Numbered from the stretch's first letter, positions 8,653-17,951 are shown. The stretch is 53,455 bases of DNA from Candidatus Zhuqueibacterota bacterium (GCA_016934825.1 JAFGSB010000115.1:1-53455), one strand, 5' to 3'. Made by a program: numbers and translations. The notes: generated by a model from the sequence alone, not told the origin.

Positions 8653-8803
8653 ATTTACTCCTCTGATAAAAAAATAATTTTTGAAATTTTTGTTGCATGT
8701 CACATGTTAAAATTTTATAATAGTAAAAGAGAATAAATTAAGTCAATCAATATCTTAAACATTGGCTCTGTATTTTCAAAAGTCTGAAAAAAGGAGAAAA
8801 CCA

Positions 8804-9007
8804 ATGGCATATTTATACTTTGATGATGATAGTCCTTTTGCGGAGGAATTTGAAAATAATTATATTTATTTCAATGAAAAAGATCCTGAAGCTTTTCGTT
8901 TGGCAATACGGATTTTAAAAAATCCCAAACTGCGAAAATATTTTTCTCTTGGAGATGAAAGTAATAATGAGCAAAATAATCATGCCCCCGCCGATAAAGA
9001 GAAGTGA
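8804..9007 (+). CDS. small acidic protein of unknown function
   Basis: A 67-aa protein with an acidic, aromatic N-terminus (MAYLYFDDDSPFAEEF), a central amphipathic helix region (DPEAFRLAIRILKNPKLRKYF) and a polar Asn/Glu-rich tail. The start at 8804 follows AAAAGGAG closely, and a strong intrinsic terminator lies 18 nt after the stop, so this is a complete monocistronic unit. No known family is recognised. Confidence 0.65.
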   Translation: MAYLYFDDDSPFAEEFENNYIYFNEKDPEAFRLAIRILKNPKLRKYFSLGDESNNEQNNHAPADKEK

Positions 9008-9025
9008 AAATTTATAAAATAACGG

Positions 9026-9048
9026 AGCCGGTGTTTAACCGGCTTTTT
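9026..9048 (+). terminator. intrinsic terminator
   Basis: A 7-bp stem AGCCGGT / ACCGGCT (9026-9032, 9038-9044) with loop GTTTA runs straight into TTTTTAT. It terminates the small gene at 8804-9007. The flanking genes converge here. Confidence 0.85.
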
Positions 9049-9102
9049 ATATTATTTATACTGTCCCCCCGGCGTATATCCCGTTTAAACTGACGACCCT
9101 AA

Positions 9103-9597
9103 TTATTCCTCGATAGGTGAAAAGCTGTTGATGATTTCTTCCATCAAGTCCGTATTGTCTTCAAAGACATCGGTCTCCGTGAAAATATAAACGATGTAAT
9201 TGTTTTCATTGTATGTTGCGGCCATAATAACAATGCCCACAACCTGGTCGTCGATTTTTCCGGCTCCGCCGCCAAGCCAGGCCTGCATGCCGTTTATTTC
9301 AGTTTCTTCGGCGTCTCCATCCAGTTCCATGTTCAGGTTCTCAACGGCCTGATCGAACAGTTCTTCAGTTGAGAGAGTGGAATCTTTATAAGCATAGACC
9401 ATTAACGCCATATCCTCATCCGGGCTTGTTGACAACAGGGACGGAACATCCTCGTCATGATCCGTTTCGGTTGTCCAGTCTTCAGGCACTTTAAACTGGA
9501 TATTGAAATTTTTAGCCTGAAATGTTTTCCAATTTACTGCTGAAAAAACCATCCCGGTCAGAAGAAATACCATAATTATTATTTTTGCTTTTTTCAT
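9103..9597 (-). CDS. exported PsbP/DUF1795-like small protein
   Basis: A 164-aa protein with an N-terminal signal peptide (KKAKIIIMVFLLTGMVFSA). The mature part starts NFNIQFKVPEDWTTET, resembling the opening of PsbP/DcrB-like alpha-beta proteins (a phrase meaning roughly 'f.i.~P.~W'). It continues with an LSTEELFDQAVENL helix and a final EEIINSFSPIEE helix that is typical of the fold. The protein is very acidic. It lies 48 nt downstream of a methyltransferase gene on the same strand. Periplasmic or surface location is expected; the role is unknown. Confidence 0.6.
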   Translation of the reverse strand: MKKAKIIIMVFLLTGMVFSAVNWKTFQAKNFNIQFKVPEDWTTETDHDEDVPSLLSTSPDEDMALMVYAYKDSTLSTEELFDQAVENLNMELDGDAEETEINGMQAWLGGGAGKIDDQVVGIVIMAATYNENNYIVYIFTETDVFEDNTDLMEEIINSFSPIEE

Positions 9598-9645
9598 ATA
9601 TTTCTCCAGAAATAAATTAAATATCGATATGTATAATTAAAGTGA

Positions 9646-10398
9646 TTAATTATTTTGCACCACATAAAAAACATAACCATAGTAATCGGCGTACCGTTTA
9701 TAAATATCTATTTCCAGCTGGATCATTTGAACGATATCCAAAGCAGGCTTTTCGTTTTTGTACTTTTTTCGGAACTGTAAAATTTGATCCTGCAGTGGTT
9801 TGTAATAATTTTCCCACCAGGCGGAATCCGGCAAAATGAAATAATCAACAAGACTTAACCCGCATTTTTTAATGATATGCAGATTCCCCGGAATATCTGT
9901 CATTGGCGGATATTCCTTCTCCCAGAAAGAGGTTAAATTCTGCGGCGCACCGGTTTTCAGCCAGGAGACCTTGGTAACGGCAATGTATCCCCGATGTTTT
10001 AACAGTGATAAGGAGTCCCGCAATCCTTTTTCAAAACCGAGGTTATATATTGATCCTTCCGCCCATATCGCATCAAAACTTTTCGGAAAAAAGCCGGGGA
10101 AAAACATATCGGCGTTAACAGGGAAAATTTTGTTTTCCAACCCTTGCGCTATAGCCGTCTTTTTAAGGGTTTTAAGAAAAGGCAGATGATTATCCACGGC
10201 ATAAATAGCGGCATTCGACATACACGACAGATCGATTGTTTGTTTGCCCGCACCGCAGCCCCAGTCCAGAATTTTGGGTTTGTCCGGCAATTGTTCGAGT
10301 ATGGAAAATGCTCTTTGTGTAGATTCTTTGTTTCCGGGGCCCTGTCTTGGTATATTATTAAAGAGCTCGTAGAATAGTTCCATAAACCTTTCGTTCAT
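9646..10398 (-). CDS. class I SAM-dependent methyltransferase
   Basis: The 250-aa protein shows motif I as ILDWGCGAGKQTIDL (about residues 39-53), an acidic beta2 end in IYAVDNH, motif II-like FPVNADM, and FDAIWAEGSIYNLGF, followed by a GYIAVTKVSW strand. This layout matches small-molecule methyltransferases of the UbiE/Methyltransf_11/25 type. The C-terminal Tyr-rich helix region (KRYADYYGYVFYV) is typical of a substrate cap. The start is preceded by AAGGCG. Substrate unknown. It probably shares a transcript with the exported protein at 9103-9597. Confidence 0.8.
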   Translation of the reverse strand: MNERFMELFYELFNNIPRQGPGNKESTQRAFSILEQLPDKPKILDWGCGAGKQTIDLSCMSNAAIYAVDNHLPFLKTLKKTAIAQGLENKIFPVNADMFFPGFFPKSFDAIWAEGSIYNLGFEKGLRDSLSLLKHRGYIAVTKVSWLKTGAPQNLTSFWEKEYPPMTDIPGNLHIIKKCGLSLVDYFILPDSAWWENYYKPLQDQILQFRKKYKNEKPALDIVQMIQLEIDIYKRYADYYGYVFYVVQNN

Positions 10399-10546
10399 CT
10401 CAATCGCCTTAAAATCGTATTGAATAATATCCTGTAGAGAGCGTATTCTGTCTGCTTTATAAAAAATGAAAAAATATTGGGTTATTAAAATTGTTCATTA
10501 TAGATATAATTTACTTGCTGTACAAGTCAAATATTAATCAATATTT

Positions 10547-10879
10547 TTATTTTCGCATTAACTTCCGGGGGGTAAAGCGTTGAATGATATTTTTCGTTGC
10601 GGGCGGAAGCTTTTTTTCATACATAAGCTGCTCATGTTGTTCAATTTTTTCCTGTTCCTTTGCCGAATCCTGTTCGGTTTGAGCGGGTGTGGATTTATGC
10701 TCGACAACCTGTTCAACCTGCTCACGCTGCTGCAGATTAAAAAATTCGTATATCGCGCCAAACAGAACGGTTGTCAGGTTGCCGCCTCGTTTTCTGAGCC
10801 TGAGAAATGTCAGGAAAAAAATTGTCAGTGTAATGAAAATAAAAACCAGGATGATGATTATGGTTGTAATATTTTGCAT
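10547..10879 (-). CDS. membrane-anchored small protein with Gln/Glu-rich tail
   Basis: A 110-aa protein with a single N-terminal transmembrane helix (TTIIIILVFIFITLTIFF) followed by a basic LRLRKRGG stop-transfer sequence. The cytoplasmic tail is rich in Gln and Glu (QREQVEQVVEHKS, EQEKIEQHEQ) and probably forms a coiled coil, ending in a basic PRKLMRK. A GAGGT ribosome-binding site precedes the ATG. The gene sits about 30 nt after a GNAT gene. No function can be assigned. Confidence 0.6.
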   Translation of the reverse strand: MQNITTIIIILVFIFITLTIFFLTFLRLRKRGGNLTTVLFGAIYEFFNLQQREQVEQVVEHKSTPAQTEQDSAKEQEKIEQHEQLMYEKKLPPATKNIIQRFTPRKLMRK

Positions 10880-10909
10880 GTTACGTACCTCGACAAATAA
10901 TGTGATATA

Positions 10910-11368
10910 TTATAATTCTTCCTCGAATAGTCCGTAACCGGTCCGTTTCATCCCCAGGTCAAAATAGGTCTTTTGTGCGATTTCATTATCATTATCAACA
11001 TATAAACGCAAACCGCAGACAGTTTGTTCCGTTCCTGCTTTTTCATGAATGTATAGATACATGAGCCGGAAAACGCCTTTTCTACGGTATTCCGGCAGAA
11101 TATAAACGCTTTGAATCCACCAGAACAGGCCGTTGCGCCAGTCGCTCCATTCAAAAGTGATCATCAGTGAGCCGATGACCTGTTTGTCCAGTTCCGCGAC
11201 AATGTAAAAACCATATTCGGGATGTGAAAGCAGGTTTTTTACACCGCGGCCCACTAAATCCCGGTTCAGGTCTTTGGATTCCGTTTCTTTCGCCATGGCA
11301 ATATTAAATCGGATGATATTTTCAGCGTCCGCTTCCTCTGCCCGACGAATAATTATATGCTTATTCAT
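10910..11368 (-). CDS. GNAT-family N-acetyltransferase
   Basis: A 152-aa single-domain acetyltransferase. It begins IIIRRAEEADAENIIRFN (strand beta1 and helix alpha1). It has a central YIVAELDKQVIGSLMITFEW and a motif A region SVYILPEYRRKGVFRLM whose RRKGVF loop is the acetyl-CoA binding turn. The C-terminus has LRLYVDNDNEIAQKTYFDLGMKRTGY, the motif B signature in which Asn and Tyr assist catalysis. Family members acetylate amines, antibiotics or protein N-termini; the acceptor is unknown here. It has no obvious Shine-Dalgarno. Confidence 0.85.
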   Translation of the reverse strand: MNKHIIIRRAEEADAENIIRFNIAMAKETESKDLNRDLVGRGVKNLLSHPEYGFYIVAELDKQVIGSLMITFEWSDWRNGLFWWIQSVYILPEYRRKGVFRLMYLYIHEKAGTEQTVCGLRLYVDNDNEIAQKTYFDLGMKRTGYGLFEEEL

Positions 11369-11501
11369 ATATATTTATTGTATATGGTTTCATTACTTCA
11401 ATAAACCGCGTATCTATCAGGTAAATAACTTGACAGCCGTTTGGTTGTGAAAAATAATGTAAACAGATGAATAATAATCAAGATGTTTATCTGTCTAAAT
11501 A

Positions 11502-11530
11502 CACTGGCATCCTGTTAACGGACACCAGTG
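11502..11530. repeat. GTGTCC palindrome, copy 2 of 3
   Basis: A 29-nt imperfect palindrome opening CACTGG and closing CCAGTG around GTTAAC. Read on the minus strand it contains GGTGTCCGTTAAC, identical to the core of the copy at 131-151. It lies between the DUF5362-like and GNAT genes. Confidence 0.55.
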
Positions 11531-11555
11531 AAAAAAAATAATTATGATTCATATC

Positions 11556-11906
11556 TTAAAAACCGCGGGATGCCATAATACCCGCAAAAATAATGACACC
11601 GAAAAGATAAAGACCAAAGATGACGAGACCGATAATAATTAAAATTTTTTGAATGTTAAAATAACTGCCCTGCTTTTCGAAGGCAAGATACAGAGCATTT
11701 TCATCCTTTTGCGATTGAAAAGAAGTAAAGAAATCGGCAGACTCGCGCAGGCGCAACCCGGCAATTATCATTGGTATACCGATTATCGCCCCGATTATGG
11801 ATAAACAGGTAATGGCGCCATATACAATCGTAAATATTCCGACAAATTTCATATCGCCGATCATCTGCGAGGTTTTCTGGCTGGTTACTGGACTCACTGT
11901 ACTCAT
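11556..11906 (-). CDS. DUF5362-like membrane protein
   Basis: A 116-aa protein with a hydrophilic Thr/Ser-rich N-terminus, a hydrophobic hairpin (FVGIFTIVYGAITCLSIIGA and IGIPMIIAGLRL), a soluble linker (ADFFTSFQSQKDENALYLAF) and a C-terminal helix (ILIIIGLVIFGLYLFGVIIF). The GIPMIIAGLRLRESADFF stretch is characteristic of the DUF5362 family of inner-membrane proteins, whose function is unknown. A perfect AAGGAGG precedes the ATG. It is monocistronic as far as can be seen. Confidence 0.7.
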   Translation of the reverse strand: MSTVSPVTSQKTSQMIGDMKFVGIFTIVYGAITCLSIIGAIIGIPMIIAGLRLRESADFFTSFQSQKDENALYLAFEKQGSYFNIQKILIIIGLVIFGLYLFGVIIFAGIMASRGF

Positions 11907-12090
11907 TGCACCCTCCTTGAGTTAATGTAAGTAAAGAAATTTGTTGTTGTATAATATGTTTCCCGGTTTTATTTAATGTAACAAGAGATGAGGAATATGG
12001 CAAGAGATTTCAGGTTTTTTTTTATAAAATATCCGGTTTGAATATTCCAAAATAAACAGAGGTGATGAATACCGGAAATTGTTATCAATT

Positions 12091-12792
12091 TTATTTATCT
12101 TCGATTTCCACGCTCACATTATTGAAATAAACCACGGCATCGGCTTTGGTGCACAGCCCGACCTTGCCGGACAGAAAAGTACTATCCCTGATCTCGATAT
12201 ATTTTTTTTCATCAAACCAGCAGGAAATTTTATCCTTTTCATGTTCCACTTTGAGCTTTTCCCATTCATGCGCTTCTATTTTACCGGCTGATTTGCTGAT
12301 AATGAGTCTTTTTTCACCATTGATGACTTTGTATACCCGCAGTCTTTCTTTAAGCGGATCGGCGAGGCATACGTAATAATTATTTGCGTCCTGGTAACGC
12401 CATACCGGGCCGCCTGCAAGCTCTTCCTGACCGTCCATCATTTTTAAATTCATTTTTATTTCTACATCGGAAAACCAGGTATTTTCGATTACGGCCAGGT
12501 TAAAATGGTTGCCCAGGTTCCGTTTGCTGACTTGCGCCAATACATTCTCTTTTTCCTTTTTATCGTACAAAATTAACCATTTGCCGTTTTTTCCGCGACC
12601 TGTTTTTTCACTTTTCCAGTTTGGCGGCAGCCTGCCGGGTTTATATTTCTCGAATTCGAAATCAATTTTATCCGTAATTATTTCTTTTTCAATCCGGGCT
12701 GCATCGTTATTTCGGTCACAAGTCGATAAATAAAAAAGAATCATTGAGAGTAATATACACGTTAATGCCGTTTTGGTCGTGTCACGATTCAT
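12091..12792 (-). CDS. exported DUF1080/LamG-like protein, possible lipoprotein
   Basis: The N-terminus is hydrophobic and ends YLSTC (Cys25), a weak lipobox. The rest is a beta-sandwich resembling the 3-keto-disaccharide hydrolase/concanavalin-like group: LPPNWKSEKTGRGKNGKW near the start, AVIENTWFSDVEIKMNLKMM, GPVWRYQDANNYYVCLADP, HEWEKLKVEHEKDKISCWFD and GKVGLCTKADAVVYFNNVSV are all typical strands. Such domains bind glycans. It follows the TolC-like gene by 89 nt on the same strand, so it may share its transcript. Confidence 0.65.
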   Translation of the reverse strand: MNRDTTKTALTCILLSMILFYLSTCDRNNDAARIEKEIITDKIDFEFEKYKPGRLPPNWKSEKTGRGKNGKWLILYDKKEKENVLAQVSKRNLGNHFNLAVIENTWFSDVEIKMNLKMMDGQEELAGGPVWRYQDANNYYVCLADPLKERLRVYKVINGEKRLIISKSAGKIEAHEWEKLKVEHEKDKISCWFDEKKYIEIRDSTFLSGKVGLCTKADAVVYFNNVSVEIEDK

Positions 12793-12881
12793 TACAGTAT
12801 TGGCCTCAAATTTTATATTATTTCGGCTAAAGAAATAAAAATTATATAGTTACGATTTGCAGGCACCATGCAGAATTATAG

Positions 12882-14387
12882 TCAAAATTTGTCATTGAAT
12901 TGTTCATCCACAAGGGATATCGATTTTTCATAATCATAATGTGTATTGACCATTAAATTGAGCAGTGACCTGCGGTAACCCATATATGTTTCGAGGAAAT
13001 TTCTTTCGGTAGATTTGTGCCGCTCCACAATTTGTAACAGGCTTTGGAGGGATAATTCACCGGCTGAGTATTTATCAATACTGATTTGGACAAATTCACC
13101 GGATATTTTCCGGCTGTTATCCAGATTCAGGCAGCGTTCCTCGTATTCCTTTAAATTCGTGTAAGAGTTAATAATATTTTTTTTAATGTTATCTTTTTGT
13201 TCTTCAATCTGCAGTTCACGCCGATTAACATCTATCTGTTCTGATTGGATAAGGGCTCTGCGTTCACCCCAGTCCCATAATGGAATATAGGCGTTTATAG
13301 TCGCAGAGTTACTGTTATCATATTCATCCCAGATCGATTTGAAACTGCTTTCTTTTTTTTCCAGTCCGTATGTAAATTCCAGGTTGACATGGAACGAGTT
13401 CTCGCCTTTAACTCTCTCCACATCCAGTTCCGCCTCGCGTTTGCTGAGATATAATGATCTGAGCCACGGATTATTTTTCAAACCAAGATCAATCGCCTCT
13501 TCTAATTTTATATAAACCGGTGTAATTTTTATTTTCGGAACTATAAATAAGGAATCATCCGCATTTAACCGTAACCGTTGTTTCATATTCGACGTTTCCC
13601 GGCGCATGTTGCTCCTGTTATCCAGCAAAAATTCTTTTTCATTGGTTATTTCCAACTGTATTTGAATTTCATCAGAAGAATGGGTTGAATCTTGCGCGAT
13701 AAGAGATTCGGCAATATTCATAATATGGTCTAAAATATCAAGCTGGTTGCTGAAAATGATTTTTTCGTACGCCAGTTCAAACAGTTCATAATAATCGTAA
13801 CCGATATCCCTGATGATATCCACCTTGTCGGCTATAAAGTCAAGTTGACTGTCCCTTAGATCGAGTTCGGCTCTTTCCAGGTCATTTTTCAGATTATTAG
13901 GAGTGAACAGCGGCTGTTCATATTTAAAATAAAAACGGTTATAATAATCGATTCCCCGGTCGCCGTCATCCTTTTGCTGGTAACGGTATACTTTATAATT
14001 GAGTGAGACATATCCATTGGTTGGATATCCGAAAAAGATGACCGGCTGTTTTATAGAGAGGTCCGATTGCCATCGCTGGGTGTTCTGCCGGACGATCTCA
14101 TCGCGGTACAGCGTCGAGTTCCATTTGTTCTCAGATATGCGGCTTATATCCGGAGTTTGAATATCCATAAATACTTTTGATTTTAGACCGGCGCGTCTGG
14201 CTTTTAACCGGAGTAAGGTTTTATCAATCTCCATTTCCAGATTTTTGATCCGGTAACTGTTATCCATCGCGATATCTACGGCGTTTTCGAGCGTTAGTTG
14301 AATATTTTGCCCCGCTTTTGTTGATAGGAAAATTCCGGAAATAAACAGAACAATTGAGATATTTAAAAGAAATTGTTTCATTTTCAT
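12882..14387 (-). CDS. TolC-like outer membrane efflux protein
   Basis: A 501-aa protein with a signal peptide (residues 1 to about 26) and the duplicated coiled-coil/beta architecture of outer membrane efflux proteins. The first repeat opens LTLENAVDIAMDNSYRIKNL and the second LEEAIDLGLKNNPWLRSLYL, each the characteristic 'ea..~al~~np~l' helix. Long heptad helices and AYIPLWDWGERRALI (the conserved repeat-2 motif) follow. It should form the trimeric outer-membrane duct of an efflux or type I secretion system. No inner-membrane pump or membrane-fusion gene is adjacent. It lies 104 nt downstream of an OmpR-type two-component system, which probably regulates it. Confidence 0.85.
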   Translation of the reverse strand: MKMKQFLLNISIVLFISGIFLSTKAGQNIQLTLENAVDIAMDNSYRIKNLEMEIDKTLLRLKARRAGLKSKVFMDIQTPDISRISENKWNSTLYRDEIVRQNTQRWQSDLSIKQPVIFFGYPTNGYVSLNYKVYRYQQKDDGDRGIDYYNRFYFKYEQPLFTPNNLKNDLERAELDLRDSQLDFIADKVDIIRDIGYDYYELFELAYEKIIFSNQLDILDHIMNIAESLIAQDSTHSSDEIQIQLEITNEKEFLLDNRSNMRRETSNMKQRLRLNADDSLFIVPKIKITPVYIKLEEAIDLGLKNNPWLRSLYLSKREAELDVERVKGENSFHVNLEFTYGLEKKESSFKSIWDEYDNSNSATINAYIPLWDWGERRALIQSEQIDVNRRELQIEEQKDNIKKNIINSYTNLKEYEERCLNLDNSRKISGEFVQISIDKYSAGELSLQSLLQIVERHKSTERNFLETYMGYRRSLLNLMVNTHYDYEKSISLVDEQFNDKF

Positions 14388-14491
14388 GGTATTACCTGTT
14401 AAATAAAAATATCAGTTTAGCTTATTAATATAACAAAAGAAAATTAAAAAATGATTAAAGTTAAATGAAGAAAGTGTAAAAAATTGTAAAA

Positions 14492-15904
14492 TCAAAAAAC
14501 AGGTTGAAACAGGGGAAGTGAAATTTTTACGGTTGTTCCCTTATTTTCGGTACTGAAAATTACAATATCCCCCTGATGGGCTTCAATAATCCATTTACAT
14601 ATGGATAAACCCAGACCGCTGCTGTACATAGCCCGACTTCTGGCTTTATCGGCGCGGTAGAAACGGTCAAACAGGAACGGTAGATCTTTTTCGGGTATAC
14701 CTATACCGTTATCCTCGACAAAAACATAGATGTTTTTTTCATCCTGCTGTGAATATATATTTATTCTTCCTCCATTACGGGAATATTTAACGGCATTATC
14801 TAAAATATTCATAAAGACCTGGCGGATCTTGTCCGGATCTAATAATAAATTTGTATTATAAAATGGATTGTCATACTGTATTGAGATATATTTCGAGTCC
14901 GCTGAATTTTTATGATAGCGGATCGCTTCATCCATTAACAGACCGATCTGATACAAATTCCGTTGCAGAATAACCTGACCGGCATCAATGCGGGAGAGAG
15001 AGAGCAGGTCGTTAACAATTTTTTCCATAAAAATCAGTTCCTGCAAACTACTCTTTAAAATTTTTTTATACTCCGATACGTTTCGGGATTTTCGCAGCGC
15101 GACTTCAATCTCGCCGTGCATGATGGTAAGGGGAGTGCGCAGTTCATGGGACGCATCGCCGGTAAACTGCTGAATTTTTTGCACCCCGGTTCTGATCCGT
15201 TCGATCATATCGTTAAAGGTCAGAACGAGCTTGCCGAGTTCATCATCAGGATTTCGCGGCGCAGGCAACTGCATATCCAGGTTTTTAAGGGTGATATCCC
15301 GCGCGGCAGAAGTAATATTGGCGACCGGTTTCATGGAGCGCCGGGCAAGATACCAGCCTCCGGCACCTGCGGACAAAATAACCAGGGGAATCAGTAAAAA
15401 TACAATCAACCTGATACGGTTCAATACCCGTTCCACATAGATGACCGACTGTCCAACAATCATAGTGTACTTGCGGGGCTTTTTGTTGTCATCATACAAA
15501 GTTGTCCGGGTAATCAAACAATGATATGTAAAACCGGTTGATGATTTGAATTTGCGGTTTGGGTTTTTGTCGCTATCCTCTACCGTTGTTACCAGGCCGG
15601 CCGGGAAATTAATGGATCTTGTCAGTGTTTTGGCAGAATTTTTTATTTCAAAAAAAACGCCGTTTTCTTCAAACTGAAGTTCATCCCGGTGATCCTCGAT
15701 ATGCTCTATGTCCAATTTATGATCATCTATCCGCATATATTCGGCCAGCCGGTCGGTTCTTTCCATCAGCATACCGATTTGTTCATCATAAATCTTTTTT
15801 GCCACAAAGGAATATAAAAGAATGCCGAAAAGAGAAAGGGCAAGCAGTAAAACCAGGCTGTACCAGAGCGTAAGCCGTAAACTGATCGTATTTCTAATTT
15901 TCAT
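14492..15904 (-). CDS. HAMP sensor histidine kinase
   Basis: Two transmembrane helices (about residues 12-34 and 165-185 from the ATG used here) flank a periplasmic sensor of about 130 residues. They are followed by HAMP (SMKPVANITSAARDI onward), HisKA with phospho-acceptor His253 in GDASHELRTPL, and a complete HATPase: N-box MNILDNAVKYS, G1 VEDNGIGIP, F-box LFDRFYR, G2 SGLGLSI. This is the CusS/heavy-metal-sensor type of kinase. A TTG 24 nt upstream is an alternative start; I prefer the ATG preceded by CAGGGG. The gene overlaps the response regulator by 11 nt. A downstream TolC-like gene suggests envelope or efflux control. Confidence 0.9.
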   Translation of the reverse strand: MKIRNTISLRLTLWYSLVLLLALSLFGILLYSFVAKKIYDEQIGMLMERTDRLAEYMRIDDHKLDIEHIEDHRDELQFEENGVFFEIKNSAKTLTRSINFPAGLVTTVEDSDKNPNRKFKSSTGFTYHCLITRTTLYDDNKKPRKYTMIVGQSVIYVERVLNRIRLIVFLLIPLVILSAGAGGWYLARRSMKPVANITSAARDITLKNLDMQLPAPRNPDDELGKLVLTFNDMIERIRTGVQKIQQFTGDASHELRTPLTIMHGEIEVALRKSRNVSEYKKILKSSLQELIFMEKIVNDLLSLSRIDAGQVILQRNLYQIGLLMDEAIRYHKNSADSKYISIQYDNPFYNTNLLLDPDKIRQVFMNILDNAVKYSRNGGRINIYSQQDEKNIYVFVEDNGIGIPEKDLPFLFDRFYRADKARSRAMYSSGLGLSICKWIIEAHQGDIVIFSTENKGTTVKISLPLFQPVF

Positions 15905-16574
15905 CCCCTGAACCAAGTTTGTAACCAAAACCTCTTACCGTTTGAATGAGATTTTTACCGAATGGTTTATCGATTTTTTTACGCAGAAAGTTGATATAAA
16001 CATCCACTACATTGGTATCGAAGTCGGTATTACGCCCCCATATGTAATCCTCGATGGCTTCACGTGACAGCGTTTTGCCTTTATTCCGTGCCAGCAGTTC
16101 CAGCAGTCTGAATTCCAGCGGGCTGAGGTTTATTTTTTTATTGTCCCGGCTTACGACATGGCTTTCGATGTTAATGACCAGGCCGTTAATTTGTAGTGAT
16201 TCCGAGTACTCCCGGCTGTTGCGTCGCACCAGGGCGTAAAGACGCGCCAGCAGTTCCTCAAAAGCGAACGGTTTAACAAGATAATCGTCGGCCCCGGTTT
16301 TCAAACCTTTTACACGGTCCGGTATGGAATCTTTTGCGGTCAATAGCAGAACCGGAACCCGGCTGCCTCTTTCCCTGATTCGCTGCAGAAAGGAGAGACC
16401 GTCAAGGCGGGGCATCATGATATCCAGTACAATTACATCAAACTCTGTATCTTCCAGAGCGCTCAGCGCCTCGATCCCGTCACAGGCCGTGGTTACAATC
16501 CAGTTTTCTTCCTGTAATCCTTTTTTGATGAATGCTGATACTTTGATTTCGTCTTCGACTACGAGTACTTGCAT
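15894..16574 (-). CDS. OmpR/CusR-type response regulator
   Basis: The receiver domain has acidic pocket E7/D8, phospho-acceptor Asp51 (VIVLDIMMPRLDG) and Lys101 (YLVKPF). The C-terminal winged-helix DNA-binding domain includes LSPLEFRLLELLARNKG, SREAIEDYIWG, NVVDVYINFLRKKID and the final TVRGFGYKL, all hallmarks of the OmpR/PhoB family. It is 226 aa, a standard length. It is encoded directly upstream of, and overlapping, the HAMP kinase, which is its presumed partner. Target genes are probably the adjacent TolC-like gene and itself. Confidence 0.92.
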   Translation of the reverse strand: MQVLVVEDEIKVSAFIKKGLQEENWIVTTACDGIEALSALEDTEFDVIVLDIMMPRLDGLSFLQRIRERGSRVPVLLLTAKDSIPDRVKGLKTGADDYLVKPFAFEELLARLYALVRRNSREYSESLQINGLVINIESHVVSRDNKKINLSPLEFRLLELLARNKGKTLSREAIEDYIWGRNTDFDTNVVDVYINFLRKKIDKPFGKNLIQTVRGFGYKLGSGDEN

Positions 16575-16651
16575 TTTGATTTTTACGATGTAAATTTATT
16601 GAAAAAAATTAAATTCAAATTAAGAATTAATTATTAAAAACAGATTAAAAT

Positions 16652-17647
16652 TTATTTAACAATACCCCAGCTTACGGATGTTTCCGCCATGAAGGGGACA
16701 ACATAGCCATAATTCTCCGGGATTCTCCATGTTCTTTTTTCCAGGGTAATAGTTTTGGCAGGGGGTGTGATTTTGTAAATTTTGCGTGCATTGTCCGAAA
16801 TAAATGTTTGGAGATTATCGAGGGCCCCGTGTTTGGCAAACAGTTCGGCAAGCATGGGCAGAGAGACCGGCGCGGAAAATATACCGGCAGCACAACCGCT
16901 GCTTTCTTTTTTGTGAATGGGATGGGGAGCGGAATCGCTGCCAAACATAACCTTCGGATGAGCATTTAATGCCGCTTCCAGCAGGGCATCCCTGTCTTCC
17001 GGGCGTTTGGCAATCGGTTTGCAGAAAAGGTGCGGAGCAAGTAATCCTCCGGCCACATCATCCAGAGTTATGAGCAGATGATGCAGTGTGATGGTGGCAT
17101 AAAGATTTTCATGTTTGTCCAGAAATTTTACCGCTTCCCGGGTTGTAATATGCTCCATAATGATTTTGAGACGTGGAAATTTGCGCGCCAGTTTATTATA
17201 GGTGGAGAGGAAATCCTTTTCCCTGTCCAGTACAAATCCGCCGGATTCACCATGTACCAATAAAGGGATTTCCATTTCCTGCAGGATTGATAAGGTCTTT
17301 TCAGATTTTTTCAGCGATTGCATACCGTTTTCGCTGTTTGTTGTAATACCGGCGGGATAAAGTTTTACGCCGATAATATCATATTTGACTTTTGCCAGTT
17401 CCATTTCCGAATAACCGCGAAAGAACAGGGTCATATATGGCATAAAAATTTCATTCCCCACAGCATTTTTAATTTCCAGGATATACTTTTCGAGTTTTTC
17501 ACGGTTATCCACCGGGAGAACGAGGTTGGGCATGATCACGGCGCCGGCAAACATTTTTGCGCTTAAAGGCGCCACGAGTTTGAGCATTGCACCTTCACGC
17601 AGGTGCAGGTGCATATCTAAGGGTGAGGAAAGTGTTATACGGGTCAT
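16652..17647 (-). CDS. pyrC: dihydroorotase, class II (PyrC)
   Basis: Catalyses the reversible cyclisation of N-carbamoyl-L-aspartate to dihydroorotate in pyrimidine synthesis. Metal ligands are all present: His13 and His15 (DMHLHLREG), the Lys95 expected to be carbamylated (GVKLYPAG), His132 (VHGES), His166 (MEHITT) and Asp238 (FGSDSAPH). The substrate-binding Arg17 and Asn41 (MPN) are also seen. The length of 331 aa is close to the 340-350 aa of the E. coli-type enzyme. No other pyr gene is nearby. The ATG lacks a clear Shine-Dalgarno. It is 77 nt upstream of the response regulator, with which it may or may not be cotranscribed. Confidence 0.95.
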   Translation of the reverse strand: MTRITLSSPLDMHLHLREGAMLKLVAPLSAKMFAGAVIMPNLVLPVDNREKLEKYILEIKNAVGNEIFMPYMTLFFRGYSEMELAKVKYDIIGVKLYPAGITTNSENGMQSLKKSEKTLSILQEMEIPLLVHGESGGFVLDREKDFLSTYNKLARKFPRLKIIMEHITTREAVKFLDKHENLYATITLHHLLITLDDVAGGLLAPHLFCKPIAKRPEDRDALLEAALNAHPKVMFGSDSAPHPIHKKESSGCAAGIFSAPVSLPMLAELFAKHGALDNLQTFISDNARKIYKITPPAKTITLEKRTWRIPENYGYVVPFMAETSVSWGIVK

Positions 17648-17922
17648 GATTTATACCAATAACTAATTTTTATCATTTTTAAAAAATAACTATTTTTTTA
17701 ATATGAAGCAATGAAAACCGGATATTCTTTGAGATTTTTCACTCGCCAGATCTTCCCGCATGATATGGTGAGATATTGTTACCGCTGAAATTTCCCTGAA
17801 TAAGTATATTCCCCGCCAGGCTGATTTTGTCAGCCGCATTAAAATATACATACTCCATCCCCAAAATTCAGATACACCTGCGGTAAAAATAAAAATAATA
17901 TAAAAAATATGGGAGAAAGGTA

Positions 17923-17951
17923 TTGACAAATGATTTGATATATATTATATT
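17923..17951 (+). promoter_or_regulatory. possible sigma70-type promoter
   Basis: TTGACA and TATATT are separated by exactly 17 nt, pointing toward the lipoprotein gene 460 nt downstream. If used, it gives a leader of about 450 nt. The surrounding sequence is very AT-rich, so a chance match is possible. FCB primary sigma factors can also prefer other elements. Confidence 0.35.

Noticed and set aside
17690-17929. 79-codon minus-strand open frame between pyrC and the lipoprotein gene
   Set aside because: No ribosome-binding site and low-complexity AT-rich sequence; it also overlaps the promoter-like element.
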